Source: Pseudomonas sp. KU26590
GTDB taxonomy: Bacteria > Pseudomonadota > Gammaproteobacteria > Pseudomonadales > Pseudomonadaceae
Assembly: GCF_026153515.1 (NCBI RefSeq)
Contig: NZ_CP110644.1
Location: 1,951,501-2,015,500, forward strand
Reading direction: 5' to 3'
DNA: 64,000 nt
Shown: positions 45,036-54,756 of the stretch, one piece after another
Position numbering within the stretch: position 1 is the stretch's first letter
Layout of the letters: the number at the start of each line of letters is the position of its first letter
Program-made: the position numbers and the translations under genes
The notes under the pieces: model-generated
What the model saw: only the letters and a program-made list of their open reading frames with translations
Databases searched by the model: none
Told to the model about the DNA's origin: nothing

Positions 45036-46007
45036 ATGACCCAAACCGCACCCATCGTCGTCGCGGCGCTGTACAAATTCGTCACCCTTTCCGATTACGT
45101 CGCACTGCGCGAGCCACTGCTGCAGGCGATGGTCGACAATGGCATCAGAGGCACGCTGCTGATCGCTGAAGAAGGCATCAACGGCACGGTCTCCGGTAGC
45201 CGCGAGGGCATCGACGGCTTGATGGCCTGGCTGAAGAACGATCCGCGCATGGTCGACATCGATCACAAAGAATCGTACTGCGACGACCAGCCGTTCTATC
45301 GCACCAAGGTCAAACTCAAGAAAGAGATCGTGACCCTCGGCGTGCCGGGCGTTGATCCGAACAAGGCCGTGGGCACCTACGTGGACCCCAAGGACTGGAA
45401 CGCGCTGATCGCCGACCCTGAAGTGCTGCTGATCGACACCCGCAACGATTACGAAGTGTCAATCGGCACCTTCGAAGGCGCGGTTGACCCCAAGACCACT
45501 TCATTCCGTGAGTTTCCGGACTACATCAAAGCCCATTTCGATCCGACGAAGCACAAGAAGGTCGCGATGTTCTGCACCGGCGGCATTCGCTGTGAGAAGG
45601 CATCCAGCTACATGCTCGGCGAAGGCTTTGAAGAGGTCTATCACCTCAAGGGCGGCATTCTCAAATACCTTGAGGAAGTGCCCAAGGAAGAAACCCGCTG
45701 GCAGGGCGACTGCTTCGTTTTCGACAATCGCGTCACCGTGCGTCACGACCTGACCGAAGGCGACTACGATCAATGCCATGCCTGCCGCACGCCGATCAGC
45801 GCAGAAGACCGTGCCAGCGAGCATTATTTGCCCGGCGTCAGTTGCCCGCATTGCTGGAATTCGCTGAGCGAGAAAACCCGCCGCAGCGCCATCGATCGGC
45901 AGAAGCAGATCGACCTGGCGAAAGCACGCAATCAGCCGCACCCGATCGGTCGCAACTACCGTGCGCTTGACGGTCAGACGACTGAAAACCAAAGCAACGA
46001 GGCCTGA
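45036..46007 (+). CDS. trhO: tRNA uridine(34) hydroxylase TrhO (rhodanese family)
   Basis: 323 residues. TrhO (YceA) hydroxylates U34 of certain tRNAs in an O2-dependent way. The N-terminal domain carries [20 protein letters not shown]. The central rhodanese domain has [19 protein letters not shown], and the active Cys (about 180) is in [17 protein letters not shown]. The C-terminal extension has two CxxC pairs (CHAC and CPHC), probably binding zinc. The following DsbA-like gene starts 3 bp after the stop. Confidence 0.93.
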   Translation: MTQTAPIVVAALYKFVTLSDYVALREPLLQAMVDNGIRGTLLIAEEGINGTVSGSREGIDGLMAWLKNDPRMVDIDHKESYCDDQPFYRTKVKLKKEIVTLGVPGVDPNKAVGTYVDPKDWNALIADPEVLLIDTRNDYEVSIGTFEGAVDPKTTSFREFPDYIKAHFDPTKHKKVAMFCTGGIRCEKASSYMLGEGFEEVYHLKGGILKYLEEVPKEETRWQGDCFVFDNRVTVRHDLTEGDYDQCHACRTPISAEDRASEHYLPGVSCPHCWNSLSEKTRRSAIDRQKQIDLAKARNQPHPIGRNYRALDGQTTENQSNEA

Positions 46008-46010
46008 GCC

Positions 46011-46646
46011 ATGTCCACCCGCCTGCTGTATGTGATGGACCCGATGTGTTCGTGGTGCTGGGGGTTCTCTCCGGTGGCCGAAGCATTGGTCGAGCAGGCG
46101 GGAGCGGCGGGAGTGCCGTTGCATCTGGTGGTGGGCGGATTGCGCACCGGCAGTGGCGCGGCGCTGGAACCGGCGACCAAACGCTACATCCTCGAACACT
46201 GGCAAGCGGTGCACGAGGCCACGGGTCAGGCGTTCCGTTTTGACGGCGCCTTGCCCGACGGTTTCGTCTACGACACCGCGCCCGCCTGCCGGGCCATTGT
46301 CGCGGCGCGCAGTCTGGCGCCAGACGTTGCCTGGCGGCTGGTCAAAGAAATCCAGCAGGCCTTTTACCTTCACGGCCGCGACGTCACCCATGGCTCGGTG
46401 CTGGCCGAGCTGGCGGAAAAAGCCGGTCTGCCGCGCATCGAGTTCGCCGAAGCCTTCGACAGCGTCGAACAGCACAACGCGACCGCGTCGGATTTTTCCT
46501 GGGTTCAGGACTTGGGCATCGCGGGCTTCCCGACGATGCTCGCCGAGCGCAACGGCCAACTGGCGCTGCTGACCAACGGCTATCAGTCTCTTGATGTCCT
46601 CGGGCCTTTGCTGGGTCGCTGGTTGGAGCGCAACGCCAGTGCCTGA
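46011..46646 (+). CDS. DsbA/FrnE-family thioredoxin-fold protein
   Basis: 211 residues with no signal peptide, so cytoplasmic. The active-site motif is C-S-W-C in YVMDPMCSWCWGFSPVA, typical of the DsbA-like FrnE/2-hydroxychromene isomerase group. GIAGFPTMLAERNG supplies the cis-Pro loop (FPT). Likely a dithiol oxidoreductase or glutathione-dependent enzyme of unknown substrate. It is coupled to trhO upstream (3 bp) and to the ABC transporter downstream (8-bp overlap). Confidence 0.87.
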   Translation: MSTRLLYVMDPMCSWCWGFSPVAEALVEQAGAAGVPLHLVVGGLRTGSGAALEPATKRYILEHWQAVHEATGQAFRFDGALPDGFVYDTAPACRAIVAARSLAPDVAWRLVKEIQQAFYLHGRDVTHGSVLAELAEKAGLPRIEFAEAFDSVEQHNATASDFSWVQDLGIAGFPTMLAERNGQLALLTNGYQSLDVLGPLLGRWLERNASA

Positions 46647-48480
46647 CGTCCCCGACCTGGAGCATCGCAATGGCGCTGCATCAACTCAAGAGCGTCTTGC
46701 CGCTGATCGCCTGAACTGGGCGCAAATCCGCCGCCTTGCCCTGCAGCACAGGAAGTCGCTGTGGGTCGCCAATGGCGTCGCGGTTCTGGCCGTGCTCTGC
46801 TCGGTGCCGATCCCTCTGTTGCTGCCCTTGCTGGTCGATGAAGTGCTGCTGGGCAAAGGCAATTCGGCGCTGATTTTCATGAATCAGTTCTTGCCTGAAA
46901 GCCTGCACAAGCCTGTCGGCTACATCGCCCTGATGCTGTTGGCGACACTTTGCCTGCGTCTGGGCGCGCTGGTGTTCAACGTGATTCAGGCGCGTTTGTT
47001 CGCCGGGCTGGCCAAGGACATCGTCTATCGCATCCGCACCCGACTGATCGAGCGGCTCAAGCGCATCTCGCTGAGCGAATACGAAAGCCTGGGCAGCGGC
47101 ACCGTCACCGCTCATCTGGTGACTGATCTGGACACCGTCGACAAGTTCGTCGGCGAGACGCTGAGCAAGTTTCTTGTGGCGATGCTCACCCTCACGGGGA
47201 CCGCTGCGATCCTGATGTGGATGCACTGGCAGCTGGCGCTGCTGATTCTGCTGTTCAACCCGCTGGTGGTATTCGCCACGGTGAAGCTCGGCAAGCGCGT
47301 CAAACACCTCAAGAAACTGGAAAACGACAGCACTTCGCGCTTCACCCAGGCGCTCACTGAAACCCTCGACGCTATCCAGGAGATCCGCGCCAGCAACCGT
47401 CAGGGCTATTTCCTCGGATTGCTCGGCCTGCGTGCCCGGGAAGTGCGTGATTACGCGGTGTCATCCCAGTGGAAGACCGATGCCTCGGGCCGGGCCAGCG
47501 GTTTGGTGTTTCAGTTCGGCATCGACATCTTCCGCGCTGCGGCGATGCTCACGGTGCTGTTCTCCGACCTGTCCATCGGCCACATGCTCGCGGTGTTCAG
47601 CTACCTGTGGTTCATGATCGGTCCGGTCGAGCAACTGCTGAATCTTCAGTACGCCTACTATGCGGCGGGCGGCGCACTGACCCGGATCAACGAGCTGCTG
47701 GCCCGTGCGGATGAGCCTCAGTACCCGGGGCAAATCAATCCGTTCGCGGGTCGCCAGACAGTGGGCATCGAGGTGCACGGATTGAGTTTCGGCTACAACG
47801 ACGAGCGGGTCCTCGATCAACTGGATCTGTCGATCAATCCGGGGGAAAAAGTCGCGATCGTGGGTGCCAGCGGCGGCGGCAAAAGCACACTGGTGCAGTT
47901 ACTGCTCGGCCTGTACACCGCCAAATCCGGGGTCATTCGTTTCGGTGGTTCAAGTTTGCAGGAGATCGGCCTGGACACCGTGCGCGAGAACGTCGCGGTG
48001 GTGTTGCAACACCCGGCGCTGTTCAACGACACCGTCCGTGCCAACCTGCTGATGGGCCGCGAGCAGGATGACAACGCCTGCTGGCAGGCGCTGGAAATCG
48101 CCCAGATGGATGCCACGATCCGCGCGCTGCCCCTAGGGCTGGACAGCGTGGTCGGGCGCTCGGGTGTTCGCCTGTCCGGTGGACAGCGACAACGCCTGGC
48201 CATCGCGCGCATGGTCTTGGCCGACCCCAAGGTGGTGATTCTCGACGAGGCCACGTCCGCGCTGGACGCTGCCACCGAGTACAACCTGCACCAGGCCCTT
48301 AACCGTTTTCTCAGTGGCCGTACCACCCTGATCATTGCCCACCGACTGTCGGCGGTAAAACAGGCTGACCGCGTGCTGGTGTTCGATGGCGGTCGCATCG
48401 CCGAGGACGGTGATCATCAGCAATTGATTGCAGATGGCGGGCTGTACGCTAGGCTCTACGGACACCTGCAACAGGTGTGA
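46639..48480 (+). CDS. ABC exporter, fused permease and ATPase
   Basis: 613 residues from a GTG at 46639 with GGAG 10 bases upstream, chosen because an earlier ATG at 46591 would overlap the DsbA-like gene by 56 bp. The N-terminal ABC type-I exporter membrane domain (about 30-330, six segments) starts after a 30-residue hydrophilic lead. The ATPase domain (about 380-610) has Walker A GASGGGKSTLVQL near 408, signature LSGGQRQRLAIARM, Walker B VVILDEATSALDA and the H-loop IIAHRLSAV. Substrate unknown; such half-transporters work as homodimers. Same operon as trhO and the DsbA-like gene. Confidence 0.9.
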   Translation: MPDVPDLEHRNGAASTQERLAADRLNWAQIRRLALQHRKSLWVANGVAVLAVLCSVPIPLLLPLLVDEVLLGKGNSALIFMNQFLPESLHKPVGYIALMLLATLCLRLGALVFNVIQARLFAGLAKDIVYRIRTRLIERLKRISLSEYESLGSGTVTAHLVTDLDTVDKFVGETLSKFLVAMLTLTGTAAILMWMHWQLALLILLFNPLVVFATVKLGKRVKHLKKLENDSTSRFTQALTETLDAIQEIRASNRQGYFLGLLGLRAREVRDYAVSSQWKTDASGRASGLVFQFGIDIFRAAAMLTVLFSDLSIGHMLAVFSYLWFMIGPVEQLLNLQYAYYAAGGALTRINELLARADEPQYPGQINPFAGRQTVGIEVHGLSFGYNDERVLDQLDLSINPGEKVAIVGASGGGKSTLVQLLLGLYTAKSGVIRFGGSSLQEIGLDTVRENVAVVLQHPALFNDTVRANLLMGREQDDNACWQALEIAQMDATIRALPLGLDSVVGRSGVRLSGGQRQRLAIARMVLADPKVVILDEATSALDAATEYNLHQALNRFLSGRTTLIIAHRLSAVKQADRVLVFDGGRIAEDGDHQQLIADGGLYARLYGHLQQV

Positions 48481-48751
48481 GACACACTGTCGGGTTTTCA
48501 GGACGCCATGCTGTAATGGCGTACCGCCCCTGGAGCACGTCAATTCTTGGGCTATGCTTTGCCTCGGCGCTGACTGGAAATGTGAAAAGCGTCATATTTA
48601 CGTCTCTTCATCCAATTGGCTGGTTACGTCTTGTAATAGATGTGAGAGATTGTCTGCTGCATCGTGGAAATTAGCGAAGTCTCTCAGGCTCCAGGAAGGT
48701 TGCCTGGCGTGGGGAGGCTGAGTATCTGGCAGTGCTGATGAAAGGGACACC

Positions 48752-51217
48752 ATGAAGCAAAAGCGGATCCTCGAGAAGCCTCGTCTTCTGGGCATCGTCT
48801 GGCCATTTATCGCCGTCGTGCTGTTACAGGCACTGCTGGGCTGCGTCAGCCTGTACATGATGTCGGCGGTGCGCAGCTACATTGGCGGCGAGAGCCTGTG
48901 GTCGAAGGGTCAGAAGGACGCGATTTATTACCTGAACCTCTACGCCAACAGCCGCGACGACATCAATTACCAGAAATACCAGAAAGCGATCGCCATTCCC
49001 CAGGGCGGCCATGACTTGCGCCTGGCGATGGATCAGCCGGTGCCCGACATCGCGCGCGCCACTGCGGGGATTCTGCAGGGTGGTAACCATCCTGACGATG
49101 CGCAAAGCATCATCTGGCTCTACCTGAACTTCCAGCACTTCAGCTACCTGGAAAAGGCCGTCGACCTGTGGAAGGTGGGTGACAACTACCTGGTGCAGCT
49201 CGATGAGGTCGCCCGGGAAATGCACGCGCGGATTCAGGAAGGGGAAGTCACCCACAGCGATGTCCTGGGCTGGCGCCAGCGCATCAGCGCCATCAACGAA
49301 GGCGTCACTCCGGCGGCCATGGCCTTCAGCGACGCGCTGGGGGAGGGCTCGCGGCTTATTCTGCGGATTCTCTTGGTGGTCAACCTCGCCACCGCGGTGT
49401 GCCTGATCATCCTTGCACTGCTGCGCACCCACAAACTGCTGGAGCAGCGCCATGGCTTTGCAGTTGCGCTGCAGATGGAAAAAGAGCGTGCGCAGGTGAC
49501 CCTCGAGTCCATCGGTGACGGCGTCATCACCACCGATGTCGACGGTTCGATCGTCTACATGAACCCCGCCGCCGAGCTCATGACCCACTGGAAGAACGAA
49601 CAGGCGGCCGGGCTGCCGCTGGCCGCGCTGTTCAGCCTGCTCGACGAGAATGACCAGAAAGACACCTCGACCCTGATCGAGCGCATGCTCAGCGGCAATA
49701 TGGGCGGCGGCAGCGAAAGCTCCAGAATGATTCAGCGCCTGGACGGCAGCACGGTGTCGGTCGCCCTGGTCGGCTCGCCGATCCGCACCGAAGGCAAGGT
49801 CAGTGGCGCGGTGCTGGTGTTGCATGACATGACCCAGGAGCGGCAGTACATCGCCAACCTGTCCTGGCAGGCGACCCACGATGCGCTGACCGGACTGGCC
49901 AACCGCCGCGAGTTCGAATACCGCCTGGAACTGGCCCTCAACAACCTGGCCGAGCAGCCCGCGCGGCATGGGTTGTTGTTCCTGGATCTGGATCAGTTCA
50001 AGCTGGTCAACGACACCAGTGGTCACGCCGCAGGCGACGAACTGCTGCGGCACATCTGTACGCTGCTGCAACAAGGCGTGCGCGAAGGCGACACCTTGGC
50101 GCGTCTGGGCGGCGACGAGTTCGGCATCCTCCTTGAACATTGCGCGCCGGAGGACGCCGAACGGGTGGCCGAGAGCCTGCGCCAAACCGTGGAAAGCCTG
50201 CATTTTGTCTGGAAAGGCCGGCCGTTTGTCACCACCGTCAGCATTGGCCTGGTGCACATCGACGAGGCGCCGACCACCCTCGAATCATCGCTGCGCGCCG
50301 CCGACATGGCCTGCTACATGGCCAAGGAAAAAGGCCGCAACCGGGTTCAGGTCTACCACGACGACGACTCCGATCTGTCCACCCGCTTTGGTGAAATGGC
50401 CTGGATTCAGCGCCTGCACATGGCCCTCGAAGACAACCGCTTTTGCCTGTATTCCCAAGAGATCGCAGCGCTGGGCCGCAACGCCGGGCAAAGTCACCGC
50501 CATATCGAAATCCTGCTGCGGCTGCGCGACGAGTCCGGGCGCATGATTCTGCCTGACAGTTTCATCCCCGCCGCCGAGCGCTACGGCATGATGACAACCC
50601 TGGATCGCTGGGTCGTGCAGCACGTCTTCATGATCATCGCCGACTGTCTCAAGTCCGGACACGGCAAAGGCCCGATGGCGGTGTGTGCGATCAACCTGTC
50701 CGGGACCAGCATTGGCGACGACGCCTTTCTCGAGTATTTGCGACAGCAGTTCCAGATCTACGCAATTCCGCCTGAACTTATCTGTTTTGAAATCACCGAA
50801 ACCAGTGCGATTGCCAATCTGGGCAGCGCCATTCGGTTCATCAATGAACTTAAAAGTCTGGGATGCCGTTTCTCTCTGGATGACTTCTGTGCAGGCATGT
50901 CGTCATTCGCGTACTTGAAGCACTTGCCTGTGGACTTCCTGAAGATTGATGGCAGTTTCGTAAAAGACATGCTCGATGACCCGGTCAACCGGGCGATGGT
51001 GGAAGTGATCAACCATATCGGGCACGTGATGGGCAAACAGACGATCGCGGAGTTCGTCGAGAGCCCCCAGATAGAGCAGGCGTTATTGGAAATCGGTGTG
51101 GACTACGCTCAGGGTTACGTCATCGAGCGACCGCAATTATTCACCTGTGAATGTCTGCACGCACGGCCCGCGAGGCAGACCCCACTGCTGTTCAGCGCTC
51201 CCGGGACTTTTCGCTGA
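48752..51217 (+). CDS. rbdA: Membrane PAS-GGDEF-EAL c-di-GMP enzyme, RbdA-like
   Basis: 821 residues. Two membrane segments (about 11-33 and 202-225) flank a periplasmic helical sensor region; then a PAS domain (about 235-355, ESIGDGVITTDVDGSIVYM) and a GGDEF domain with RLGGDEFGILL near 453 and an inhibitory site RxxD (REGD) five residues before. The EAL domain has E-I-L near 586, INLSGTS, FEITET, DDFCAGMSSF, FLKIDGSF and YAQGY, so phosphodiesterase residues appear present. Size, domain order and the neighbours trhO, DsbA and ABC match P. aeruginosa PA0861 (RbdA, biofilm dispersal; GTP binding to its GGDEF domain activates the EAL domain). Function here is inferred. Confidence 0.9.
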   Translation: MKQKRILEKPRLLGIVWPFIAVVLLQALLGCVSLYMMSAVRSYIGGESLWSKGQKDAIYYLNLYANSRDDINYQKYQKAIAIPQGGHDLRLAMDQPVPDIARATAGILQGGNHPDDAQSIIWLYLNFQHFSYLEKAVDLWKVGDNYLVQLDEVAREMHARIQEGEVTHSDVLGWRQRISAINEGVTPAAMAFSDALGEGSRLILRILLVVNLATAVCLIILALLRTHKLLEQRHGFAVALQMEKERAQVTLESIGDGVITTDVDGSIVYMNPAAELMTHWKNEQAAGLPLAALFSLLDENDQKDTSTLIERMLSGNMGGGSESSRMIQRLDGSTVSVALVGSPIRTEGKVSGAVLVLHDMTQERQYIANLSWQATHDALTGLANRREFEYRLELALNNLAEQPARHGLLFLDLDQFKLVNDTSGHAAGDELLRHICTLLQQGVREGDTLARLGGDEFGILLEHCAPEDAERVAESLRQTVESLHFVWKGRPFVTTVSIGLVHIDEAPTTLESSLRAADMACYMAKEKGRNRVQVYHDDDSDLSTRFGEMAWIQRLHMALEDNRFCLYSQEIAALGRNAGQSHRHIEILLRLRDESGRMILPDSFIPAAERYGMMTTLDRWVVQHVFMIIADCLKSGHGKGPMAVCAINLSGTSIGDDAFLEYLRQQFQIYAIPPELICFEITETSAIANLGSAIRFINELKSLGCRFSLDDFCAGMSSFAYLKHLPVDFLKIDGSFVKDMLDDPVNRAMVEVINHIGHVMGKQTIAEFVESPQIEQALLEIGVDYAQGYVIERPQLFTCECLHARPARQTPLLFSAPGTFR

Positions 51218-51252
51218 ACACACCCTATGCAACTCACATAAGGAGCTACACA

Positions 51253-52050
51253 GTGATCGATATGTTCATTAGAACCGGTCCGCTGATGGATGCCAGCAGT
51301 TACCCCGCTTGGGCACAGCAATTGATTGATGATTGCAGTGATGCCAAGGCCAAGGTGGTAGGGCATGAACTTTATCAACGCATGCGTGACGGGCGGCTCA
51401 GTTCTAAGACCATGCGTCAGTACCTGATTGGTGGCTGGCCGGTCGTCGAACAGTTCGCGGTCTATATGGCGCATAACCTCACCAAAACCCGATTCGCCCG
51501 ACACCCGGGTGAAGACATGGCGCGACGATGGTTGATGCGCAACATTCGGGTCGAACTCAACCACGCCGATTACTGGGTCAACTGGAGCGCCGCCCACGGC
51601 GTGACCCTGGAAGACTTGCAGGCGCAGTTGGTGCCCTCGGAACTCCATGCATTGAATCACTGGTGCTGGCACAGCTGTTCGTCGGATGCGCTGGTGGTGG
51701 CCATCGCGGCGACCAACTACGCTATTGAAGGTGCCACCGGTGAATGGTCGGCCGTTGTCTGCTCTCAGGACACCTACGCGGACATGTTCCCGCCGGACAC
51801 ACGAAAGCGGGCGATGAAGTGGCTGAAGATGCATGCCCAGTACGACGATTCCCACCCTTGGGAAGCGCTGGAAATCATCTGCACCCTGGCCGGCAACAAC
51901 CCCAGCGAGCAATTGCAGAGCGACCTGCGAATGGCGGTCTGCAAGAGCTACGAGTACATGTTCCTGTTCCTTGAGCGGTGCATGACGCTGGAGCGATCCC
52001 AGGAAGGCAACGGCCCGGTACGTGAACACCGGATCCCTGCCCGCGCCTGA
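51253..52050 (+). CDS. Heme-oxygenase-fold (TenA/PqqC-like) protein
   Basis: 265 residues from a GTG at 51253 with AAGGAG 7 bases upstream; the longer open frame would overlap the c-di-GMP gene. The all-helical sequence includes GHELYQRMRDGRLSSKTMRQ, WPVVEQFAVYMAHNL, VELNHADYW, TNYAIEGATGEWS and AQYDDSHPWEALEII. Acidic and His residues recur at helix positions used for metal or cofactor binding in TenA/PqqC/iron-containing redox enzymes. The catalysed reaction is unknown. It lies 35 bp after the RbdA-like gene on the same strand, so a shared transcript is likely; a similar gene follows rbdA in P. aeruginosa. Confidence 0.8.
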   Translation: MIDMFIRTGPLMDASSYPAWAQQLIDDCSDAKAKVVGHELYQRMRDGRLSSKTMRQYLIGGWPVVEQFAVYMAHNLTKTRFARHPGEDMARRWLMRNIRVELNHADYWVNWSAAHGVTLEDLQAQLVPSELHALNHWCWHSCSSDALVVAIAATNYAIEGATGEWSAVVCSQDTYADMFPPDTRKRAMKWLKMHAQYDDSHPWEALEIICTLAGNNPSEQLQSDLRMAVCKSYEYMFLFLERCMTLERSQEGNGPVREHRIPARA

Positions 52051-52054
52051 TCCA

Positions 52055-52981
52055 TCAGCCCGCCATTTCCAGGCGGTTGCGGCCCTTGCGCTTGGCGGCG
52101 TACAGGGCTGTGTCGGCACGGCGCAACATGCTGTCGGACGATTCGCCCGGCAGCAGCGTCGAGCAACCCAGGCTGACCGTCAGGTCCACCGCCCGTCCGT
52201 TCACCGGATAAGTGAGTTGCAGTGCGGCGCTGCGCAGGCGTTCGCCCACCAGCGCGGCTGACTCACGGCTGGTGTTGGTCAGCACGATGAGAAACTCCTC
52301 ACCGCCAAACCTGAACACTTGATCGATGTTGCGCAGGCGATCCTTGACCACGTTGGTCACGGCCCGCAGCACCTCGTCGCCCGTGGCGTGGCCGTGGGTG
52401 TCGTTGATGCCCTTGAAGTGGTCGATGTCGAGCATTAGCACCGACAGCGGTTGCTGCTGGCGGCGTGCAATCTCGAACTCGCGAATGAGCGACTGCTCCA
52501 TGGCAATCCGGTTGCCGGCGCCGGTCAGCGGATCACGCAGCGCACTCAAGCTGGCGTGGCGGTACAGCAGGGCATTGCGCAGGGGATACAACAGGCTCGA
52601 CAGCAACGACTCGAGTTGCTCCAGCTCATGCTCGGCGAAACGGTGATCGCGCTGGAACGACAGCTCGCCCAACTGCTCGCCTTCGTGGGTCATGCTGTAG
52701 GTGACGTTATGTCGGGCGCGCTCGCCCAGTTCCAGGCGCAGATCGGTGGGCAGATGTTTATAGCTGAGGGCATTCAGCGGGATGAGCTGCTGAACACTCT
52801 GGAAAAGCATCGACAGGATCTTGTCCGCTTCGAGGCTGGTTTGCAGTTGCAGATCGAGCTGACGCCGGAGCTGCTCGTAATCGAGGGCAGGCCGGACGAG
52901 GCTGTGCTGCGGCGCGAAACCATGGCGTTGCAGCCGGGCGCTGTCGAAATCAATGGCATTGGTGGTAGTTGGAAAACTCAT
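52055..52981 (-). CDS. GGDEF diguanylate cyclase
   Basis: 308 residues, no membrane segment. N-terminal half of about 150 residues with no recognised domain (GAF-like is possible), then a GGDEF domain: ALRDPLTGAGNRIAMEQSL, LMLDIDHFKGINDTHGH and the active-site motif FRFGGEEFLIVL near residue 226. An allosteric I-site RxxD (RNID) lies five residues before GGEEF, so product inhibition is expected. P. aeruginosa has a similar soluble cyclase (PA3177) near its yciK-mupP-ubiG genes, which matches this position. It converges on the heme-oxygenase-fold gene with 4 bp between stops. Confidence 0.9.
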   Translation of the reverse strand: MSFPTTTNAIDFDSARLQRHGFAPQHSLVRPALDYEQLRRQLDLQLQTSLEADKILSMLFQSVQQLIPLNALSYKHLPTDLRLELGERARHNVTYSMTHEGEQLGELSFQRDHRFAEHELEQLESLLSSLLYPLRNALLYRHASLSALRDPLTGAGNRIAMEQSLIREFEIARRQQQPLSVLMLDIDHFKGINDTHGHATGDEVLRAVTNVVKDRLRNIDQVFRFGGEEFLIVLTNTSRESAALVGERLRSAALQLTYPVNGRAVDLTVSLGCSTLLPGESSDSMLRRADTALYAAKRKGRNRLEMAG

Positions 52982-53217
52982 GGTTTCGCTCCTTCGCCTC
53001 TACGGGCTTGAAATGGAGAGAGCGAAACTCGTGCCAAGTCGACTGCCTGCGGTAAACGTATTGTCAATCAACAAGTTGCGGCGGATTGTGACAGGTCCGA
53101 TACCTTTTCGCGCCTTGGATTTGACTAACGTATCGGATCCAACAGCATTGCGATACAGAGGACGCCGGAAAACTGCCGAGTGGAGGGTGCCCGGAGCGGT
53201 CAGATATTCAGTTGAGG

Positions 53218-53239
53218 GAGCGCACTGTTCAGTGCGCTC
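53218..53239. terminator. Perfect hairpin between yciK and the cyclase gene
   Basis: GAGCGCACTG-TT-CAGTGCGCTC is a perfect 10-bp stem 36 bp beyond the yciK stop. The T run (GCCTTT) is on the plus strand, whereas both flanking genes are on the reverse strand, so terminator function for yciK is likely but not certain. Confidence 0.5.
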
Positions 53240-53275
53240 GCCTTTAATGAGCCAACACCGAAGGACCCGCAGGGT

Positions 53276-54022
53276 TCAGCGGGTCTGGGCATCCAGTGCC
53301 TGTCCGTTGACGCCTTTGCTGTCCGGCCCCATGAGGTACAGGTACACCGGCATGATCTCTTCCGGCGTCGGGTTGCGGGTCGGATCTTCCGCCGGGTATG
53401 CCTGAGCGCGCATGTCCGTGCGGGTTGCGCCCGGATTGATACTGTTGGCGCGTAGCGACCCAAGGCCATCGAACTCGTCGGCCAGCGTCTGCATCAGCCC
53501 TTCGGTGGCGAACTTGGACACGCCATAGGCGCCCCAATACGCGCGGCCTTTGCGCCCGACGCTGCTGGAGGTGAAGGCGATGGACGCGTCACCCGACAGC
53601 TTGAGCAGCGGCAGCAGCGCGGTGGTCAGCATGAAGGTGGCGTTGACGTTTACGTGCATCACCTGCATGAACTGCTCGCCGGTGAGCTGCTCGATCGGCG
53701 TGCGCGGCCCGATGATCGAGGCGTTGTGCAGTACGCCGTCAAGCCGGCCGAACTCCCCTTCGATCATCGCGGCGAGTTCGTCGTATTGATGGGGCAGGGC
53801 GGTCTCTAGATCGAGCGGGATGACCACGGGCTGAGGATGCCCGGCGGCCTCGATCTCGTCATACAGCGCGCTGAGGTTCGATTCGGTCCGGCCCAGCAGC
53901 AAGACCGTCGCGCCGTGGGCCGCGTAGGTTCTCGCGGCAGCGGCGCCAATGCCACGGCCGGCGCCGGTGACCAGAATCACCCGGTCCTTGAGCAGGTCGG
54001 GGCGGGCGGAGTAATTGAACAT
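53276..54022 (-). CDS. yciK: YciK-type short-chain dehydrogenase/reductase
   Basis: 248 residues from the ATG at 54022 (AAAAGGAGC upstream). SDR fold with the NAD(P)-binding TGAGRGIGAAAARTYAAHGA, NNAG-type motif as LHNASIIGP, catalytic Ser in FTSSSVGRKG and the YGVSKFA triad element (Tyr-x-x-x-Lys). C terminus: INPGATRTDMRAQAYPAED. YciK homologues have no settled substrate. It follows mupP on the reverse strand; ubiG-mupP-yciK is the conserved Pseudomonas order. Confidence 0.9.
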   Translation of the reverse strand: MFNYSARPDLLKDRVILVTGAGRGIGAAAARTYAAHGATVLLLGRTESNLSALYDEIEAAGHPQPVVIPLDLETALPHQYDELAAMIEGEFGRLDGVLHNASIIGPRTPIEQLTGEQFMQVMHVNVNATFMLTTALLPLLKLSGDASIAFTSSSVGRKGRAYWGAYGVSKFATEGLMQTLADEFDGLGSLRANSINPGATRTDMRAQAYPAEDPTRNPTPEEIMPVYLYLMGPDSKGVNGQALDAQTR

Positions 54023-54081
54023 GGGGGCTCCTTTTCGACGTGTAACGGGCACAGCGCAGGATTGTGTCGCGGACTGGCTCT

Positions 54082-54753
54082 TCAGCAACTGCACAACGCA
54101 TCGTCCAGCACCCGGCGCAGCTCCAGCGGGTGATTCACCACCACGTCGGCGCCCCAGTGATCGGGGTTGTCCTGGGGATGGATGTAGCCGTAGCGCACGG
54201 CGGCGGTCTTGGTGCCGGCGTCGCGACCGGATTCGATGTCGCGCAGGTCATCGCCCACGAACAGCACGCTGGCCGGGTCCAGATCGAGCATCTTGCAGGC
54301 CAGCAGCAGCGGCTCCGGATCGGGCTTGCTTTTAGTTACGTGGTCCGGGCAGATCAGCACCGCCGAACGCTCCGACAAGCCCAGTTGCTCCATGATCGGC
54401 TGTGCGAAACGTACCGGCTTGTTGGTCACCACGCCCCAGATCAGGTTGGCTTTCTCGATGTCGGCCAGCAACTCGGCCATGCCGTCGAACAGCGTGCTGT
54501 GCACCGCGCAATCGGTCTGATAGCGCGCCAGGAATTCCAGGCGCAGCGCCTCGAATTCCGGCGCCTCGGGGGACATGGCAAACGCCGCCGAGACCATCGC
54601 CTTGGCACCGCCGGAGACTTCGTCGCGAATCAATTTGTCGTCCACATGCGGGAAGCCGCGTTCGGCCAGCATCGCCTGGCAGATCGCGATGAAGTCCGGC
54701 GCGGTGTCGAGCAGCGTGCCGTCCATGTCGAAGAGAACTGCCCTCAAGCCCAT
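54082..54753 (-). CDS. mupP: N-acetylmuramic acid 6-phosphate phosphatase MupP (HAD family)
   Basis: 223 residues. HAD hydrolase with nucleophile Asp in [15 protein letters not shown], motif II VVTNKP, the Lys of motif III in [11 protein letters not shown] and the acidic motif IV in [12 protein letters not shown]. General databases call such proteins phosphoglycolate phosphatase. In Pseudomonas the copy between ubiG and yciK (PA3172) is MupP, which dephosphorylates MurNAc-6-P in the cell-wall recycling route that feeds UDP-MurNAc and underlies basal fosfomycin resistance. Assignment rests on this gene context. Confidence 0.88.
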   Translation of the reverse strand: MGLRAVLFDMDGTLLDTAPDFIAICQAMLAERGFPHVDDKLIRDEVSGGAKAMVSAAFAMSPEAPEFEALRLEFLARYQTDCAVHSTLFDGMAELLADIEKANLIWGVVTNKPVRFAQPIMEQLGLSERSAVLICPDHVTKSKPDPEPLLLACKMLDLDPASVLFVGDDLRDIESGRDAGTKTAAVRYGYIHPQDNPDHWGADVVVNHPLELRRVLDDALCSC

Positions 54754-54756
54754 GGC

